64,000 nt of DNA from Roseobacter sp. SK209-2-6 (GTDB taxonomy: Bacteria > Pseudomonadota > Alphaproteobacteria > Rhodobacterales > Rhodobacteraceae): contig NZ_AAYC01000001.1 in NCBI RefSeq assembly GCF_000169455.1, forward strand, positions 210,001-274,000, in the 5' to 3' direction. Positions 29,203 through 38,590 of this stretch are shown here, piece by piece; the stretch's first letter is position 1, and every line of letters begins with the position of its first letter. A program made the translations under genes and the position numbers. A model generated the notes under the pieces. The model ran no database searches. It was given only the letters and a program-made list of their open reading frames with translations, and was not told the origin of the DNA.

Positions 29203-30747
29203 TCAGCTGCCTTGACGGCCGATTTCGGGTGCATCCTGCAGCTTTGCCTCATGGGCCGTGATCCAGTCCAGGGTTTGATCAAATGGCATCGGACGCCCGA
29301 TCCCAAAGCCCTGCACATGCCCACAGCCCAGTTGCGACAAGAGGGCGTGCTCACCGGCGGTTTCAACCCCTTCTGCCAGGGTTTCCAAATCAAGGCGCTC
29401 CGCCATGGTGAGGATCGCTGCAATCATCTTCTGCTGCTCAGGGTCCTGATCTGACCGCATGACAAAGGAGCGGTCAATTTTGATCCGTGCAATGTTAAAC
29501 CGGCGGACCCCGGAGATGGAGGCGTGGCCCGTGCCGAAATCGTCCAGTTCAATCTGGCACCCCAGGTCGCTGAGTGCGGCAATGTTACGGGTGACCACAT
29601 CGTCGGGCTGGTCGGTCATGACGGTTTCGAGGATCTCAACAGAGAGCCGCTCAGCGGGCAGGTTAAAGCGCTCCAGCTCCCATTTGATGTTCTCGGCGAG
29701 ATTGGGGTTGCGCAGTTCCTGGGTCGCAAAGTTGACGCCAACAGAAGGGATTTTGAAGCCCGCGGAATCCCATGCGTTCAAAGCGGTCAGCGAGTGGTAC
29801 AGCATGACCTGGCTCAGCCGCTCCATCAGGCCCGCATCCCGTAGGACCGGCAGGAATTTTGCAGGAGGCACCATGCCGCGTACCGGATGCATCCAGCGGG
29901 CAAGGGCTTCAAAACCCGTGACTTTACCGGTGTCGGTCGAGATCTGTGGCTGGAACCAAGGTACGATTTGTCCGGTTTCCAGAGCTTCGGCGGCTTCGTC
30001 GCGCAGGTTGGTGCGAGTTGAGGTACGCACATGCATATCGGAGGAATAGACCCGAATGCCCGATGGGCCACTCTGCTGTGCTTCACTCAGCGCCGCGTTG
30101 GTGGCCTGAGACCAATCACTGGGTTGGCTGCTGGGGGCACGACTGTTGAGGCAGAAGCCAATCGAGCAGGAGGTGTAGATGGTGCTGCCATCAAGCGAAA
30201 TTGGCCCTTCGACTGCCGCTTGCATACGTCCCGCCATCTGGACGCAGGATTCTAAATCCAACTGCAGAACCGGGGTAAGGCAGACTGCGAACTTACTGTC
30301 ACCAATGCGGGCAACAGTGTCTCCGTTGCGCAGAGTGCTGGCGATTCTCTCACCGCAGGTTTGCATGACGTGATCGCTGGCGGCCTGCCCCTCGCGGATG
30401 GTCAGATCCTTATAGTCGTCAATTTCGATGAAATAGAGGGAGGATCGAAGGCCAGAATTTTCACAATCTTTGGCAACAAGCTCCAGCTCCAGTTCAAAAC
30501 CCTCGCGCAGCATGAGGCCGGTGACATTGTCTCTGGGAGTGGCGTTTCGCCCATTTTGAGCAAAGGCCCCCAGAGCCGCAAAAATCAATGGAACACCCAA
30601 GGCAACCCACAGCAGTGCTGCTTCACCTCCGAACCAGAAAGTTGCAAGCGTCAATGCAGGCAGAAAAGCCAGAATAGGCGGCGCAAAGAGTGACGGTGCC
30701 AGCCGCGTCCGGATGCGTTTCAGGAAACCTGAATTCGCTTGTGTCAT
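29203..30747 (-). CDS. Membrane GGDEF/EAL protein, probable cyclic-di-GMP phosphodiesterase
   Basis: 514 residues from the ATG at 30747, preceded by GAAAGG. Two hydrophobic helices (about 18-62) anchor it. The GGDEF domain (about 70-235) is degenerate: the active-site loop reads RIGDSKFAV, without a GGEEF motif, so it should not make cyclic-di-GMP. The EAL domain (about 255-500) keeps the catalytic set: EALARW, the NF Asn, ELDDFGTGHASI, KIDRSFV and ETLAEGVET. Phosphodiesterase activity is likely, with the GGDEF part as a regulatory domain. It lies between yidC and ttcA on the same strand. Confidence 0.9.
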   Translation of the reverse strand: MTQANSGFLKRIRTRLAPSLFAPPILAFLPALTLATFWFGGEAALLWVALGVPLIFAALGAFAQNGRNATPRDNVTGLMLREGFELELELVAKDCENSGLRSSLYFIEIDDYKDLTIREGQAASDHVMQTCGERIASTLRNGDTVARIGDSKFAVCLTPVLQLDLESCVQMAGRMQAAVEGPISLDGSTIYTSCSIGFCLNSRAPSSQPSDWSQATNAALSEAQQSGPSGIRVYSSDMHVRTSTRTNLRDEAAEALETGQIVPWFQPQISTDTGKVTGFEALARWMHPVRGMVPPAKFLPVLRDAGLMERLSQVMLYHSLTALNAWDSAGFKIPSVGVNFATQELRNPNLAENIKWELERFNLPAERLSVEILETVMTDQPDDVVTRNIAALSDLGCQIELDDFGTGHASISGVRRFNIARIKIDRSFVMRSDQDPEQQKMIAAILTMAERLDLETLAEGVETAGEHALLSQLGCGHVQGFGIGRPMPFDQTLDWITAHEAKLQDAPEIGRQGS

Positions 30748-30814
30748 GTTCAGACCTTTCGCCTCAGCAGGGATATGCATGAGGCAGACTAAGGGACTGC
30801 TTCTGACTCTGAAG

Positions 30815-31702
30815 TTAACGCAGGAGGGGAATCTCTGAGGATTCTGCGCTTTCCGCCGGTGAATTCCGTTCAAGCCCCGCAAAATCGAAAAGTTTGGGGT
30901 CCAGAAGGTGTGAAGGTCTTGCATTCATGAGGGCACGGAACATGATCTGCCGACGACCGGGGCTGTTTTTTTCCCATTGATCGAGAATCTGCTTCACCTG
31001 TTGCCGCTGTAGCCCGTCTTGGCTGCCACATAAGTCGCAGGGAATGATCGGATAGTTCATTGCTTTGGCGAACTTCTCGCAATCCTCTTCGGCTACATGG
31101 GCTAAGGGGCGGAAAACAAAGAGGTCTCCCTCTTCGTTCACCAGCTTCGGGGGCATGGTGGCCAGACGACCGCCATGAAAGAGATTCATGAAGAATGTTT
31201 CAAGGATATCATCCCGATGATGTCCCAGCACAACCGCTGAACAGCCTTCTTCACGGGCGATTCGGTAAAGGTTGCCACGACGCAGGCGGGAGCAGAGCGC
31301 GCAATAGGTGCGGCCCTGCGGGACCTTGTCCATCACGATGGAATAGGTGTCCTGATATTCGATACGATGCGGAACACCCATCTTTTCCAGGAATTCAGGC
31401 AGCACAGTGGCTGGAAATCCAGGCTGACCTTGGTCCAGATTGCAGGCGAGTAGCTCGACTGGCAAGAGGCCGCGCCACTTCAACTCATGCAAAACCGCAA
31501 GCAGAGTATAGCTGTCCTTACCGCCGGAGAGGCAGACCAGCCACTTGGGCGTGGTGCCATCTTCGCGGCGCTCCACCATGCCATATTGTTCGATGGCCTC
31601 TCGCGCATAGCGCACGATGCGCTTCCTGAGTTTCTTGAACCCAGTGGTCGAGGGGGCCCCGGTAAAAAGCGGGTGAATTTCGTCGAGATCATCATCAAGC
31701 AT
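30815..31702 (-). CDS. ttcA: tRNA 2-thiocytidine(32) synthetase TtcA
   Basis: 295 residues. The PP-loop [10 protein letters not shown] binds ATP, CALC and CDLC hold the iron-sulfur cluster, and [19 protein letters not shown] is a family hallmark. It thiolates C32 of certain tRNAs, including tRNA-Arg. The ATG at 31702 is the conserved start. The gene follows the small DUF1127-like gene on the same strand and precedes the EAL gene. Confidence 0.95.
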   Translation of the reverse strand: MLDDDLDEIHPLFTGAPSTTGFKKLRKRIVRYAREAIEQYGMVERREDGTTPKWLVCLSGGKDSYTLLAVLHELKWRGLLPVELLACNLDQGQPGFPATVLPEFLEKMGVPHRIEYQDTYSIVMDKVPQGRTYCALCSRLRRGNLYRIAREEGCSAVVLGHHRDDILETFFMNLFHGGRLATMPPKLVNEEGDLFVFRPLAHVAEEDCEKFAKAMNYPIIPCDLCGSQDGLQRQQVKQILDQWEKNSPGRRQIMFRALMNARPSHLLDPKLFDFAGLERNSPAESAESSEIPLLR

Positions 31703-31783
31703 GGCGGCCCCCTAGCCGAGGTGACCGCCTTTGCCAAGAAAAAAACGGCAACCGCCCAAATATGAGCGGCGCCGTAACTTGAT

Positions 31784-32032
31784 CTAGAAGTGCATGCGGG
31801 AGGACGGAAGATCCTCTGGCAGGGGCAGCAAACCGATGTCTCGCCTCAAATGATTGTTGAGCGGTGGCGGGCGCCCGGTTTTGCTGGTGAGGCGACGGGA
31901 GGCAATCCACTGACTGGCCAGCGCGGTCAGGGTTCTGCGTAGTCCAAAGCGCGCTAAGACTTGCGCCAGGGCTGCATGAGGGTCTTGTACGTAGGTGTCT
32001 GGGATTGAGTTTGGAAATCCTGAATGTGTCAT
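31784..32032 (-). CDS. Small DUF1127-like protein
   Basis: 82 residues from the ATG at 32032. The end LNNHLRRDIGLLP resembles the L-R-D-I-G-L motif of DUF1127 (YjiS-like), small arginine-rich proteins linked to RNA metabolism and phosphate handling in alphaproteobacteria. A hairpin (32041-32058, CCGACTG/CAGTCGG) lies just upstream. Gene reality is plausible, the function unknown. Confidence 0.5.
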   Translation of the reverse strand: MTHSGFPNSIPDTYVQDPHAALAQVLARFGLRRTLTALASQWIASRRLTSKTGRPPPLNNHLRRDIGLLPLPEDLPSSRMHF

Positions 32033-32058
32033 GGGTTTTGCCGACTGCGGACAGTCGG

Positions 32059-32392
32059 TTCCTGTGAGTTTGCTGTGAAAAGGATCAGCAAAAGCAAAAC
32101 TACCCAAGATTGGGCATAGGGCTCTAGGATGCTGAAGTTTGGAAGTTACGATCAGGTGAGATCAGACTCGCCAAGGCGAAGGAGTGAACTTCAAACCAGT
32201 CGAAGATCCGCTGCGCCTGCACAGCCTGCCGGAGCGCGCGATGTTTGATATGATGTATTCATTCATGCCTCCTGCAGCTAAGGGTTGATCGTGGCGGCTG
32301 CCTAACATGGCGAAAGGCCTCAGCATATGCTGGTATTCCTTACTGTGACACTTGGAGCACAGGTCGCTCACCCTGAGGAAGGCTAAGAGGGG
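32059..32392. other. Intergenic stretch without a clear gene
   Basis: About 330 nt between the DUF1127-like gene and yidD. A minus-strand frame (32162-32371) has no recognisable features. On the plus strand a short run reads VEDPLRLHSLPERAMFDMMY near 32198-32260, protein-like but without start or partner, perhaps a gene relic. I see no RNA gene or terminator here. Confidence 0.4.
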
Positions 32393-32626
32393 CTAGGGGT
32401 CTTTGCGCTCTGGGACGGGATCATAGCCATCGCCACCTAGCGGGTGGCAGCGACCGATCCGTCTGGCCGTCAGCCAGGCGCCCTTTAGGCCACCATGTTT
32501 CTCCAGAGCTTCCAGAGCATAGGCAGAGCAGGTGGGCTGATAGCGGCAGTTAAAGCCGACCCAGGGACTGAAGATCAGCCTATAGGCGCGTACCGGTAGC
32601 GCAAGGATATGGGCCAGAGGAGACAT
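32393..32626 (-). CDS. yidD: Membrane protein insertion efficiency factor YidD
   Basis: 77 residues from the ATG at 32626. [26 protein letters not shown] and [17 protein letters not shown] contain the conserved cysteines of the family. It is an inner-leaflet amphipathic protein that assists YidC-dependent insertion. It lies 66 nt after rnpA in the conserved rpmH-rnpA-yidD order. A start ten codons earlier is possible. Confidence 0.93.
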   Translation of the reverse strand: MSPLAHILALPVRAYRLIFSPWVGFNCRYQPTCSAYALEALEKHGGLKGAWLTARRIGRCHPLGGDGYDPVPERKDP

Positions 32627-32691
32627 GACAGAGAGATAGGAGCAGGACGCAAGCAAAGCAACTGGGATTGTAAGGGGTGAAGCTTGGGCCG

Positions 32692-33117
32692 CTATTTCGC
32701 GTGAATTTTTCGCAGGGCGTAGACTAGATCGCGCTTCAGCTCTTCAAAGGGGCGCTGGGCAGTCTCATTTGCACGGCCGATCAGCACATAGTCCCAACCG
32801 GTGCGACCATGCACTGGTAGAATCATCCGGGCAGCCTCACGCAGACGGCGCTTGGCGCGGTTGCGGGCCACCGCATTGCCAACCTTTTTGGAGCAGGTAA
32901 AGCCGACACGAATCCCACCGCTGTCGCGGCGGTTCAACCCCTGTACCATCATGCCCTTGGTGCCCTGCTTCTGGGCGGGGGGGCGGGCACAGGCGAGGAA
33001 GTCACGGCGTTTGGCCAGGACTTCGGGCTTTTGTACGGGGGATGCACAAACGGACACCGCCGGAGACGTATCCCCGTGGGCAGCCTTGCCATCCATGGGG
33101 GTCTCCGGCGGTGTCAT
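32692..33117 (-). CDS. rnpA: Ribonuclease P protein component
   Basis: 141 residues. The RNR motif [12 protein letters not shown] and the RRDFLACAR region identify the protein subunit of RNase P, which matures tRNA 5' ends. An N-terminal extension of about 30 residues before the core is longer than in E. coli, so a start at a later codon cannot be excluded. It follows rpmH after a 23-nt gap spanned by a hairpin. Confidence 0.93.
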   Translation of the reverse strand: MTPPETPMDGKAAHGDTSPAVSVCASPVQKPEVLAKRRDFLACARPPAQKQGTKGMMVQGLNRRDSGGIRVGFTCSKKVGNAVARNRAKRRLREAARMILPVHGRTGWDYVLIGRANETAQRPFEELKRDLVYALRKIHAK

Positions 33118-33129
33118 GTCCGTCAGAAC

Positions 33130-33157
33130 AAGAACTGAGCTTATGCGCTCAGTTCTT
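33130..33157 (-). other. Hairpin overlapping the rpmH stop codon
   Basis: Eleven perfect base pairs (33130-33140 with 33147-33157) around a 6-nt loop that holds the rpmH stop codon TAA. Transcribed from the minus strand the right arm uses the last four rpmH codons. A few T follow (TTGTTCT), so it could terminate partly or mark a processing point between rpmH and rnpA. Confidence 0.6.
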
Positions 33158-33275
33158 TACGTCCGCGTGCGCGGCGTGAGTTCAGGATCTTGCGGCCTGC
33201 CTTGGTGGCCATGCGCGCACGGAAGCCGTGGCGGCGTTTGCGAACCAGGTTCGAAGGCTGATAGGTGCGTTTCAT
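33141..33275 (-). CDS. rpmH: 50S ribosomal protein L34
   Basis: 44 residues, the standard length: starts [20 protein letters not shown] and ends [18 protein letters not shown]. The very basic protein lies in the 50S subunit. It is first in the rpmH-rnpA-yidD series, with a good promoter about 75 nt upstream. Confidence 0.97.
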   Translation of the reverse strand: MKRTYQPSNLVRKRRHGFRARMATKAGRKILNSRRARGRKELSA

Positions 33276-33346
33276 CGCTCCGGTCTCCAATTGCTAATGT
33301 CGGGCTGTAGCGGAATCGCCGCCCGGCGGTCTATCTCGAAGCCCGG

Positions 33347-33375
33347 TCATTAGAAGGGATTCCCGGGCAAGTCAA
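33347..33375 (-). promoter_or_regulatory. Promoter of the rpmH-rnpA operon
   Basis: On the minus strand TTGACT (33375-33370), a 17-nt spacer and TAATGA (33352-33347), about 72 nt upstream of the rpmH ATG. Position, spacing and both boxes fit a vegetative sigma-70 promoter. Confidence 0.65.
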
Positions 33376-33600
33376 ACCCTGTCACCCTGTTTTTCGGGGG
33401 TGACTGCAACATTTCTGCTTCAAATGGGGGAAAAGGCCCCTTTGGATGCTGCAAATGTTGCAGAGCTGACAAATACCGCCGAAATCCTCACGTTTCCAGG
33501 CCCTCCGGATCAAGGAGGCGTGAAGTTGCCCTCAGCAGGCTCGAAGATCAATCCGTTTGAGTTTAGCTACATAGGACCGCAGCGCAGATGAGGTGGAGAG

Positions 33601-34338
33601 ATGAGTGAAATGGCTGAGACATCAAAACAGGGAATTGCGCGGCATCTGCCGCTGATCGCAGTTGCGGCGGTTGCCATTATTGGTGCCGCGACCCTCAAGG
33701 ATTACCTGACCTTTGATACGTTGCGCGACAATCGCGAAGCGCTGATGGCGTTCCGCGATCAGAACTATCTTGGTCTGGTGGGTATTTTTGCCGCCATTTA
33801 TATCCTTATCGTGGTCTTCTCTCTACCCGGTGCGGCGGTTGCTTCCGTGACCGGGGGCTTTCTCTTTGGCCTCGTCTCCGGCACCGCGCTCAATGTCGTC
33901 TCTGCGACAATTGGTGCATCCGGCATTTTCCTGGCCGCGCGCTGGGGCCTGGGCGAGATGCTGACTGCCAAGTTTGAAGCGGCCGAGGGGCGGGTGCAGA
34001 TGCTGAAGGCTGCTCTGCGCCAGAATGAAATCGAAGTCCTGCTTTTGCTGCGGCTCGTGCCAGCTGTTCCCTTCTTTGTTGCCAATCTACTGCCTGCCCT
34101 AGTTGGGGTGCGATTTGTCAACTTCCTGTGGACCACGGCCGCGGGAATCATTCCGGGCGCCATCGTGTTCACATGGATTGGTGTTGGCGTGGGTGAGGTC
34201 TTTGACCGCGGTGAGGACCCGGATCTTTCGCTTCTGTGGGAGCCACATGTGATCGGGCCTATTCTAGGTCTCTGTGTTTTGGCCGCTATGCCGATCATCG
34301 TGAAGTCCTTCCGCGCCAAGCATAAGCAAGAGGGCTGA
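33601..34338 (+). CDS. TVP38/TMEM64 (VTT) family membrane protein
   Basis: 245 residues with about six hydrophobic segments. FSLPGAAVASVTGGFLFG and the re-entrant loop region LLLRLVPAVPFFVANLLPAL are the VTT (DedA-related) signature. Such proteins are thought to transport or scramble lipids. GGTGGAGAG precedes the ATG at 33601. Its stop is followed three nt later by the flavin oxidoreductase ATG, a pairing seen often in proteobacteria. Confidence 0.9.
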   Translation: MSEMAETSKQGIARHLPLIAVAAVAIIGAATLKDYLTFDTLRDNREALMAFRDQNYLGLVGIFAAIYILIVVFSLPGAAVASVTGGFLFGLVSGTALNVVSATIGASGIFLAARWGLGEMLTAKFEAAEGRVQMLKAALRQNEIEVLLLLRLVPAVPFFVANLLPALVGVRFVNFLWTTAAGIIPGAIVFTWIGVGVGEVFDRGEDPDLSLLWEPHVIGPILGLCVLAAMPIIVKSFRAKHKQEG

Positions 34339-34341
34339 GCC

Positions 34342-35760
34342 ATGAGCCGTATCAATTGTGATCTCCTGGTGATTGGCGCCGGGTCTGGCGGTCTTTCTGT
34401 TGCAGCGGGCGCAAGCCAGATGGGTGCTGATGTTGTGCTGCTGGAGGGCCACAAGATGGGCGGTGACTGCCTGAACTATGGCTGTGTCCCATCCAAAGCG
34501 CTCCTTGCCAGTGCCAAGGTCGCCTATCAGCAGGGCCATGCCCAGTCCTTTGGCGTGTCGGATCAGCAGCCACAGGTGGACTACGCCGCCGCCAAGGACC
34601 ATGTGCATGACGTCATCGACACAATTGCACCCGTTGACAGCCAGGAACGATTCGAAGGCTTTGGAGTTACGGTGATCAGGGAGTTCGGCAGTTTCCTCTC
34701 CCCGACAGAAGTACAAGCCGGGGATCATGTCTTAACAGCAAGACGGATTGTGATCGCTACAGGCAGCGCCCCCTTTGTGCCCCCTGTTCCCGGTCTTGAT
34801 CAGGTTCCTTACGAAACCAATGAAACCATCTTTGACCTGCGCGAACAGCCCAGGCATCTGTTGATCATTGGCGGTGGGCCTATTGGTATGGAAATGGCAC
34901 AGGCGCATATCCGCCTCGGCAGCAAAGTGACGGTGCTCGAAGGTGCCAAAGCGCTGGGCCGGGATGACCCGGAGGCAGCCGCTGTGGTGCTGGAAGCCCT
35001 GCGCGGAGAAGGGGTTGAAATCGTTGAGGGGGCCTTAGCCGCAGAGATTTCCGGAGAAGTGGGCGCAATAAAGGTCAAAACGCAGGATGGTCGCAGTTTC
35101 AAAGGATCGCATCTGCTTATGGCCGTAGGGCGCAAGAGCAATATTGATCGGCTGAACTTGGCTGCTGGTGGTATTGAACCCAGCAGAACCGGGATCAAAG
35201 TGGATGCGGGGCTGCGCACCAGCAATCGTCGGGTCTATGCCATCGGCGATGTCGCAGGCTCTCTGCAGTTCACCCATGTCGCGGGCTACCACGCTGGGGT
35301 GATCATCCGTTCCGCACTCTTTGGTTTACCCTCAAAGGCCAGCGAGGTTCACATTCCGCGCGCGACCTATACAGATCCGGAATTAGCCCAGGTCGGCCTC
35401 ATCGAAGCGGAAGCCCGCGAGCGCTTTGGGAGCAAGTTGGAAATTGCCCGCTTTGACTACCACCATAACGACCGCGCACTTTCGGAGCGCAAGGCAAAGG
35501 GTTTTGCCAAGGTCATGGTGGTCAAGGGTCGCCCGGTTGGGGCGACAATCGTGGGGCACCAGGCTGGGGAGTTGATCTCCCTTTGGTCTCTGGCTCTGGC
35601 CAACCGGTTGAAAATGAGCCAGGTTGCAGCCATGGTTGCGCCTTATCCCACCATTGGGGAGGTGAACAAACGCGTCGCGGGGGCCTATTTCTCACCTCGG
35701 CTTTTTGATAGTCAGTTTGTGAAACGCGCGGTGCGCTTTGTGCAGCGCTGGATCCCCTGA
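34342..35760 (+). CDS. FAD-dependent disulfide oxidoreductase (mercuric reductase/LPD-like)
   Basis: 472 residues, pyridine nucleotide-disulfide oxidoreductase class I. FAD site GAGSGGLSVA, redox pair GGDCLNYGCVPSK, NAD(P) site IIGGGPIGMEMAQ, AIGDVAGSLQFTHVA, and a C-terminal dimerisation domain with the usual catalytic His region (LALANRLKMSQVAAM). It lacks an N-terminal heavy-metal domain and no mer genes are near, so true mercury reduction is unlikely. The substrate is unknown. Co-transcribed with the VTT gene. Confidence 0.9.
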   Translation: MSRINCDLLVIGAGSGGLSVAAGASQMGADVVLLEGHKMGGDCLNYGCVPSKALLASAKVAYQQGHAQSFGVSDQQPQVDYAAAKDHVHDVIDTIAPVDSQERFEGFGVTVIREFGSFLSPTEVQAGDHVLTARRIVIATGSAPFVPPVPGLDQVPYETNETIFDLREQPRHLLIIGGGPIGMEMAQAHIRLGSKVTVLEGAKALGRDDPEAAAVVLEALRGEGVEIVEGALAAEISGEVGAIKVKTQDGRSFKGSHLLMAVGRKSNIDRLNLAAGGIEPSRTGIKVDAGLRTSNRRVYAIGDVAGSLQFTHVAGYHAGVIIRSALFGLPSKASEVHIPRATYTDPELAQVGLIEAEARERFGSKLEIARFDYHHNDRALSERKAKGFAKVMVVKGRPVGATIVGHQAGELISLWSLALANRLKMSQVAAMVAPYPTIGEVNKRVAGAYFSPRLFDSQFVKRAVRFVQRWIP

Positions 35761-35790
35761 GTCGGATTCTCTTGAACTGGAAGGGTCTAA

Positions 35791-37176
35791 ATGCTGAATA
35801 CACTTTCAGGCCGATTCCTGATCCTGACGACGGTCTTTGTCATGCTGGCCGAAGTGCTGATCTTCGTGCCCTCGATCTCTCGCTTTCGGCTAGACTATCT
35901 CCTGGATCGGCTGGAGCGGGCGCAGATCGCCTCTCTGGCGCTGTTGGCAGACGACATGTTGGAGACAGAGCTGGAAGCGGAGCTTCTGGAAAACGCCGGT
36001 GTATTCAATGTTGTGCTGCGACGGGATGAAATCCGACAGCTGATGCTCTCGTCGCCGATCCCCCAACAAATTGGCACCACCTTTGATCTGCGCATGGCGA
36101 CGCCCGCATCCATGATTGGGGATTCTTTGCGTCAGCTGGTCACGTCGGAAAACCAGATTGTCCGCGTCATAGGTGCTCCTGTCCGTGATGCAGGGTTGCT
36201 GATCGAAATCACCATGGAGACAGCGCCACTGCGCGCCGCGATGATCGACTATGGGGTGCGCATCCTGGTCTTGTCGGCGGTTATTTCTGTGGTGACAGCG
36301 CTGCTGCTATTTGTTGCCGTACGTATTTTCCTGGTGCGCCCGATCAAAGGCGTTGTCGACTACATGCAGCGCTATGCGGCAGCACCCGAAGATGCGCGTG
36401 GGATCATACAGCCAAATGCAGGGGTCACAGAGTTGCGGGAGGCCGAAGAGGCCCTTCAAAAACTACAGACAGAGCTGACCCAGGCCCTGCGGCAACGCGA
36501 AAGGCTGGCCCAGCTTGGCGGAGCGGTTGCGAAGATCAGTCATGATCTGCGCAATATCCTCACCTCTGCCCAGCTCTTCACCGATCGCATCGAGATGAGT
36601 GAGGATCCGCTGGTGCGGCGCCTGGCTCCGAAATTGGTCAATTCAATCACCCGCGCAGTGTCTCTTTGTGAAGGCACCCTGGCCTTTGGCAAGGCAGAGG
36701 AGCCGGCCCCGACTTTCTCTTATGTGCCTTTCTGCGAAATCGTTGATGATATCGTCGAAAGCGAGATGCTGGCGGCCGGGGAAGCGGATGTTGAACTGAT
36801 CAATGCTGTGCCCAAGGGGTTGATGCTGCGCGGTGATGCGGAGCAGTTGTTCCGCGTGGTGATGAACCTTGTCAGAAATGCGCGACAGGCCCTTGTGGTG
36901 ACGGGGAAGGGCGGAACGGTCACAATTTCCGCTGAGGAAGATGATGATTGCTGGCGCATTTTGGTCGCCGACACGGGGCCGGGTCTTCCGAAAAAAGCTC
37001 AAGACAATCTCTTCACGCCCTTCCAGGGTGGGGCGCGAAAAGGAGGGAGCGGCCTCGGCCTTGCTATTGCTGCGGAACTGATACGTGGGCACGGCGGTTC
37101 AGTTTCACTCAAGTCAACCGGCGCAGAAGGCACAGAGTTCGAGATCCATCTTCCCAAGGGGGATGGCACCTTCTGA
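35791..37176 (+). CDS. Sensor histidine kinase
   Basis: 461 residues. Transmembrane helices at about 8-28 and 155-180 flank a periplasmic sensor region. A HAMP-like linker (185-225) leads to a coiled segment, then HisKA with phosphoacceptor His251 in KISHDLRN, and HATPase_c with the N box NLVRNARQAL, G1 DTGPGLP and G2 GGSGLGLAI. No response regulator is adjacent, so it is an orphan kinase in this window. It lies 30 nt after the flavin oxidoreductase. Confidence 0.92.
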   Translation: MLNTLSGRFLILTTVFVMLAEVLIFVPSISRFRLDYLLDRLERAQIASLALLADDMLETELEAELLENAGVFNVVLRRDEIRQLMLSSPIPQQIGTTFDLRMATPASMIGDSLRQLVTSENQIVRVIGAPVRDAGLLIEITMETAPLRAAMIDYGVRILVLSAVISVVTALLLFVAVRIFLVRPIKGVVDYMQRYAAAPEDARGIIQPNAGVTELREAEEALQKLQTELTQALRQRERLAQLGGAVAKISHDLRNILTSAQLFTDRIEMSEDPLVRRLAPKLVNSITRAVSLCEGTLAFGKAEEPAPTFSYVPFCEIVDDIVESEMLAAGEADVELINAVPKGLMLRGDAEQLFRVVMNLVRNARQALVVTGKGGTVTISAEEDDDCWRILVADTGPGLPKKAQDNLFTPFQGGARKGGSGLGLAIAAELIRGHGGSVSLKSTGAEGTEFEIHLPKGDGTF

Positions 37177-37280
37177 GCAGCATCAAGCTGTCCAAAATTT
37201 TGGGCGCTGTGGGAAAGAGGAAATAATCTCATTTTTGGGGTTGCGCCGATGACTGACTGCATTTACATCCCGGCATCAGT

Positions 37281-37357
37281 GGACCGATAGCTCAGCTGGA
37301 TAGAGTACTTGACTACGAATCAAGGGGTCGGGGGTTCGAATCCTCCTCGGTCCGCCA
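37281..37357 (+). tRNA. tRNA-Arg (ACG)
   Basis: 77 nt with encoded CCA. Acceptor GGACCGA pairs with TCGGTCC, the anticodon stem CTTGA/TCAAG holds CTACGAA (anticodon ACG), and the T-loop reads GGTTCGAATCC. The A34 is normally deaminated to inosine to read CGU, CGC and CGA. It is an intact single tRNA gene beside a decayed IS region. Confidence 0.96.
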
Positions 37358-37549
37358 CTTCCAAATTGTGAGACGCACATAGTTCTGTCTTTTGCGACAG
37401 ACCATTGCCTCAGCGTCGAATGGCCTTGCCTTCAGCCATTTGGTGATGTCGAATATACTTCCTTCCTCAAAACGGCTTTTGAGAGAAGCCCTTCAGGGCG
37501 CTTGTCTCTGAAGCCTGCTCCCGGCGAGGGTTGGGGGTAGCGAGTGCAA

Positions 37550-37613
37550 CATAATTCGTTAGAGTTGGTACGGCCTGCAGGCGCAGCCGAGGACTCGGCC
37601 TTGTCTAATTATG
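37550..37613 (+). other. Structured intergenic element after tRNA-Arg
   Basis: CATAATT-TTAGA (37550-37563) can pair with TCTAATTATG (37604-37613) with a small bulge, and GGCC (37572-37575) with GGCC (37597-37600). Inside and just after are two direct copies of TGCAGGCGC followed by GAGGAC (37576-37594 and 37615-37631). No frame or known RNA family is recognised in the 37358-37665 gap. Confidence 0.4.
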
Positions 37614-37851
37614 CTGCAGGCGCGTGAGGACGAAGTTCCCTAGTTTTTCCTGAAGGGAGGGCGGGTGTTGTTGAAAAACTCGTTATTTTGGCGATGCATC
37701 CGGGCTTATTGACCTGATTTTTTGGAGCAATCCGTAGCTATGCCGCTTTTTCACCCGGCGGCAGGCACCATTGGCTTCAGTTTGGCCAGTTTCCGGAGGT
37801 TCTGTGCGGTGGCTGCGAGGGTAAAATCGTCCTGAACGCTACATGCGTTGT

Positions 37852-37887
37852 CCGGCAGCGCATTTGCAAAGCAAATTTCGCGAGAGG
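37852..37887 (+). repeat. Short palindromic repeat, copy A
   Basis: CCGGCAG, a dyad with ATTTGC/GCAAAT arms around AAA, then CGAGAGG, 36 nt in all. It sits inside the transposase C-terminal ORF, where family members go straight from LRGP to a D-E/D-F motif; here about 13-14 extra codons (reading SREICFANALPDNA) are inserted in frame. Confidence 0.65.
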
Positions 37888-38590
37888 GCCCTCGCAATGG
37901 GAGCCATCCCAACCCGAGGATACGTTTGAGGTGGGCGAAGAGCATCTCCACTTTCTTGCGCCGTCGCTGCGCTGTTGGATTGTATTCTGAAGCAACGCAG
38001 TTTCGCGCTAAGTCCCTAACAATTTTGTACTTCTCGCGGCGGATACGGCGGGTGACTGTGTTGGGGCAGCATTTGGCTTTTGACGGGCAGTCCCGGCAAT
38101 CGGATTTGAGCGCGCCGTAGTTCTTCGCTTTCAGGCCCGGCGCATTCCTGGCGGGGTCAGAGTAGTTTCGGCGCGCGTGTCGCAACTCCTTGCCTTCCGG
38201 GCAGAGGTATCGGTCATTTTCCTCATCCCAGGTAAAGTCAGATCGTGACCAGGTTCCATCGTTACGCTTTGAGTGATCAAAGGCCGGGATGAACGGGAGG
38301 ATCTTTCGCTTGAGCGCAAGCCAAACCAGATTGTCTGCTGATCCAAATATGGTGTCCGCGGCAACCCAATCTGGTTTCAGGCCAAATCGCTCTTCAGTCC
38401 GGTCGTTCGATGGGCCAATGACTCACTGGATCATTGGCTTTTCCATCTCACTCTTGCGCATGGCGCCCACCTCTGCCTACCGGATCGACAAACTGGCATC
38501 CACATCCACAATGATCCCATGATCCGTGTCGATCAGGCAATTATCTGAATAGGCGAATAAAGCAGGCCCTTTCCGCGCTGCCGTCTATTA

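Noticed and set aside
33400-33591. 63-residue plus-strand reading frame before the VTT gene
   Set aside because: No family resemblance, no ribosome-binding site, and it crosses the region upstream of the divergent rpmH promoter.
34342-35760. Mercury-resistance operon
   Set aside because: The flavoprotein looks like a mercuric reductase, but it has no heavy-metal domain and no merR, merT or merP is nearby; the MerR-type gene lies 4 kb away and belongs to the exporter.
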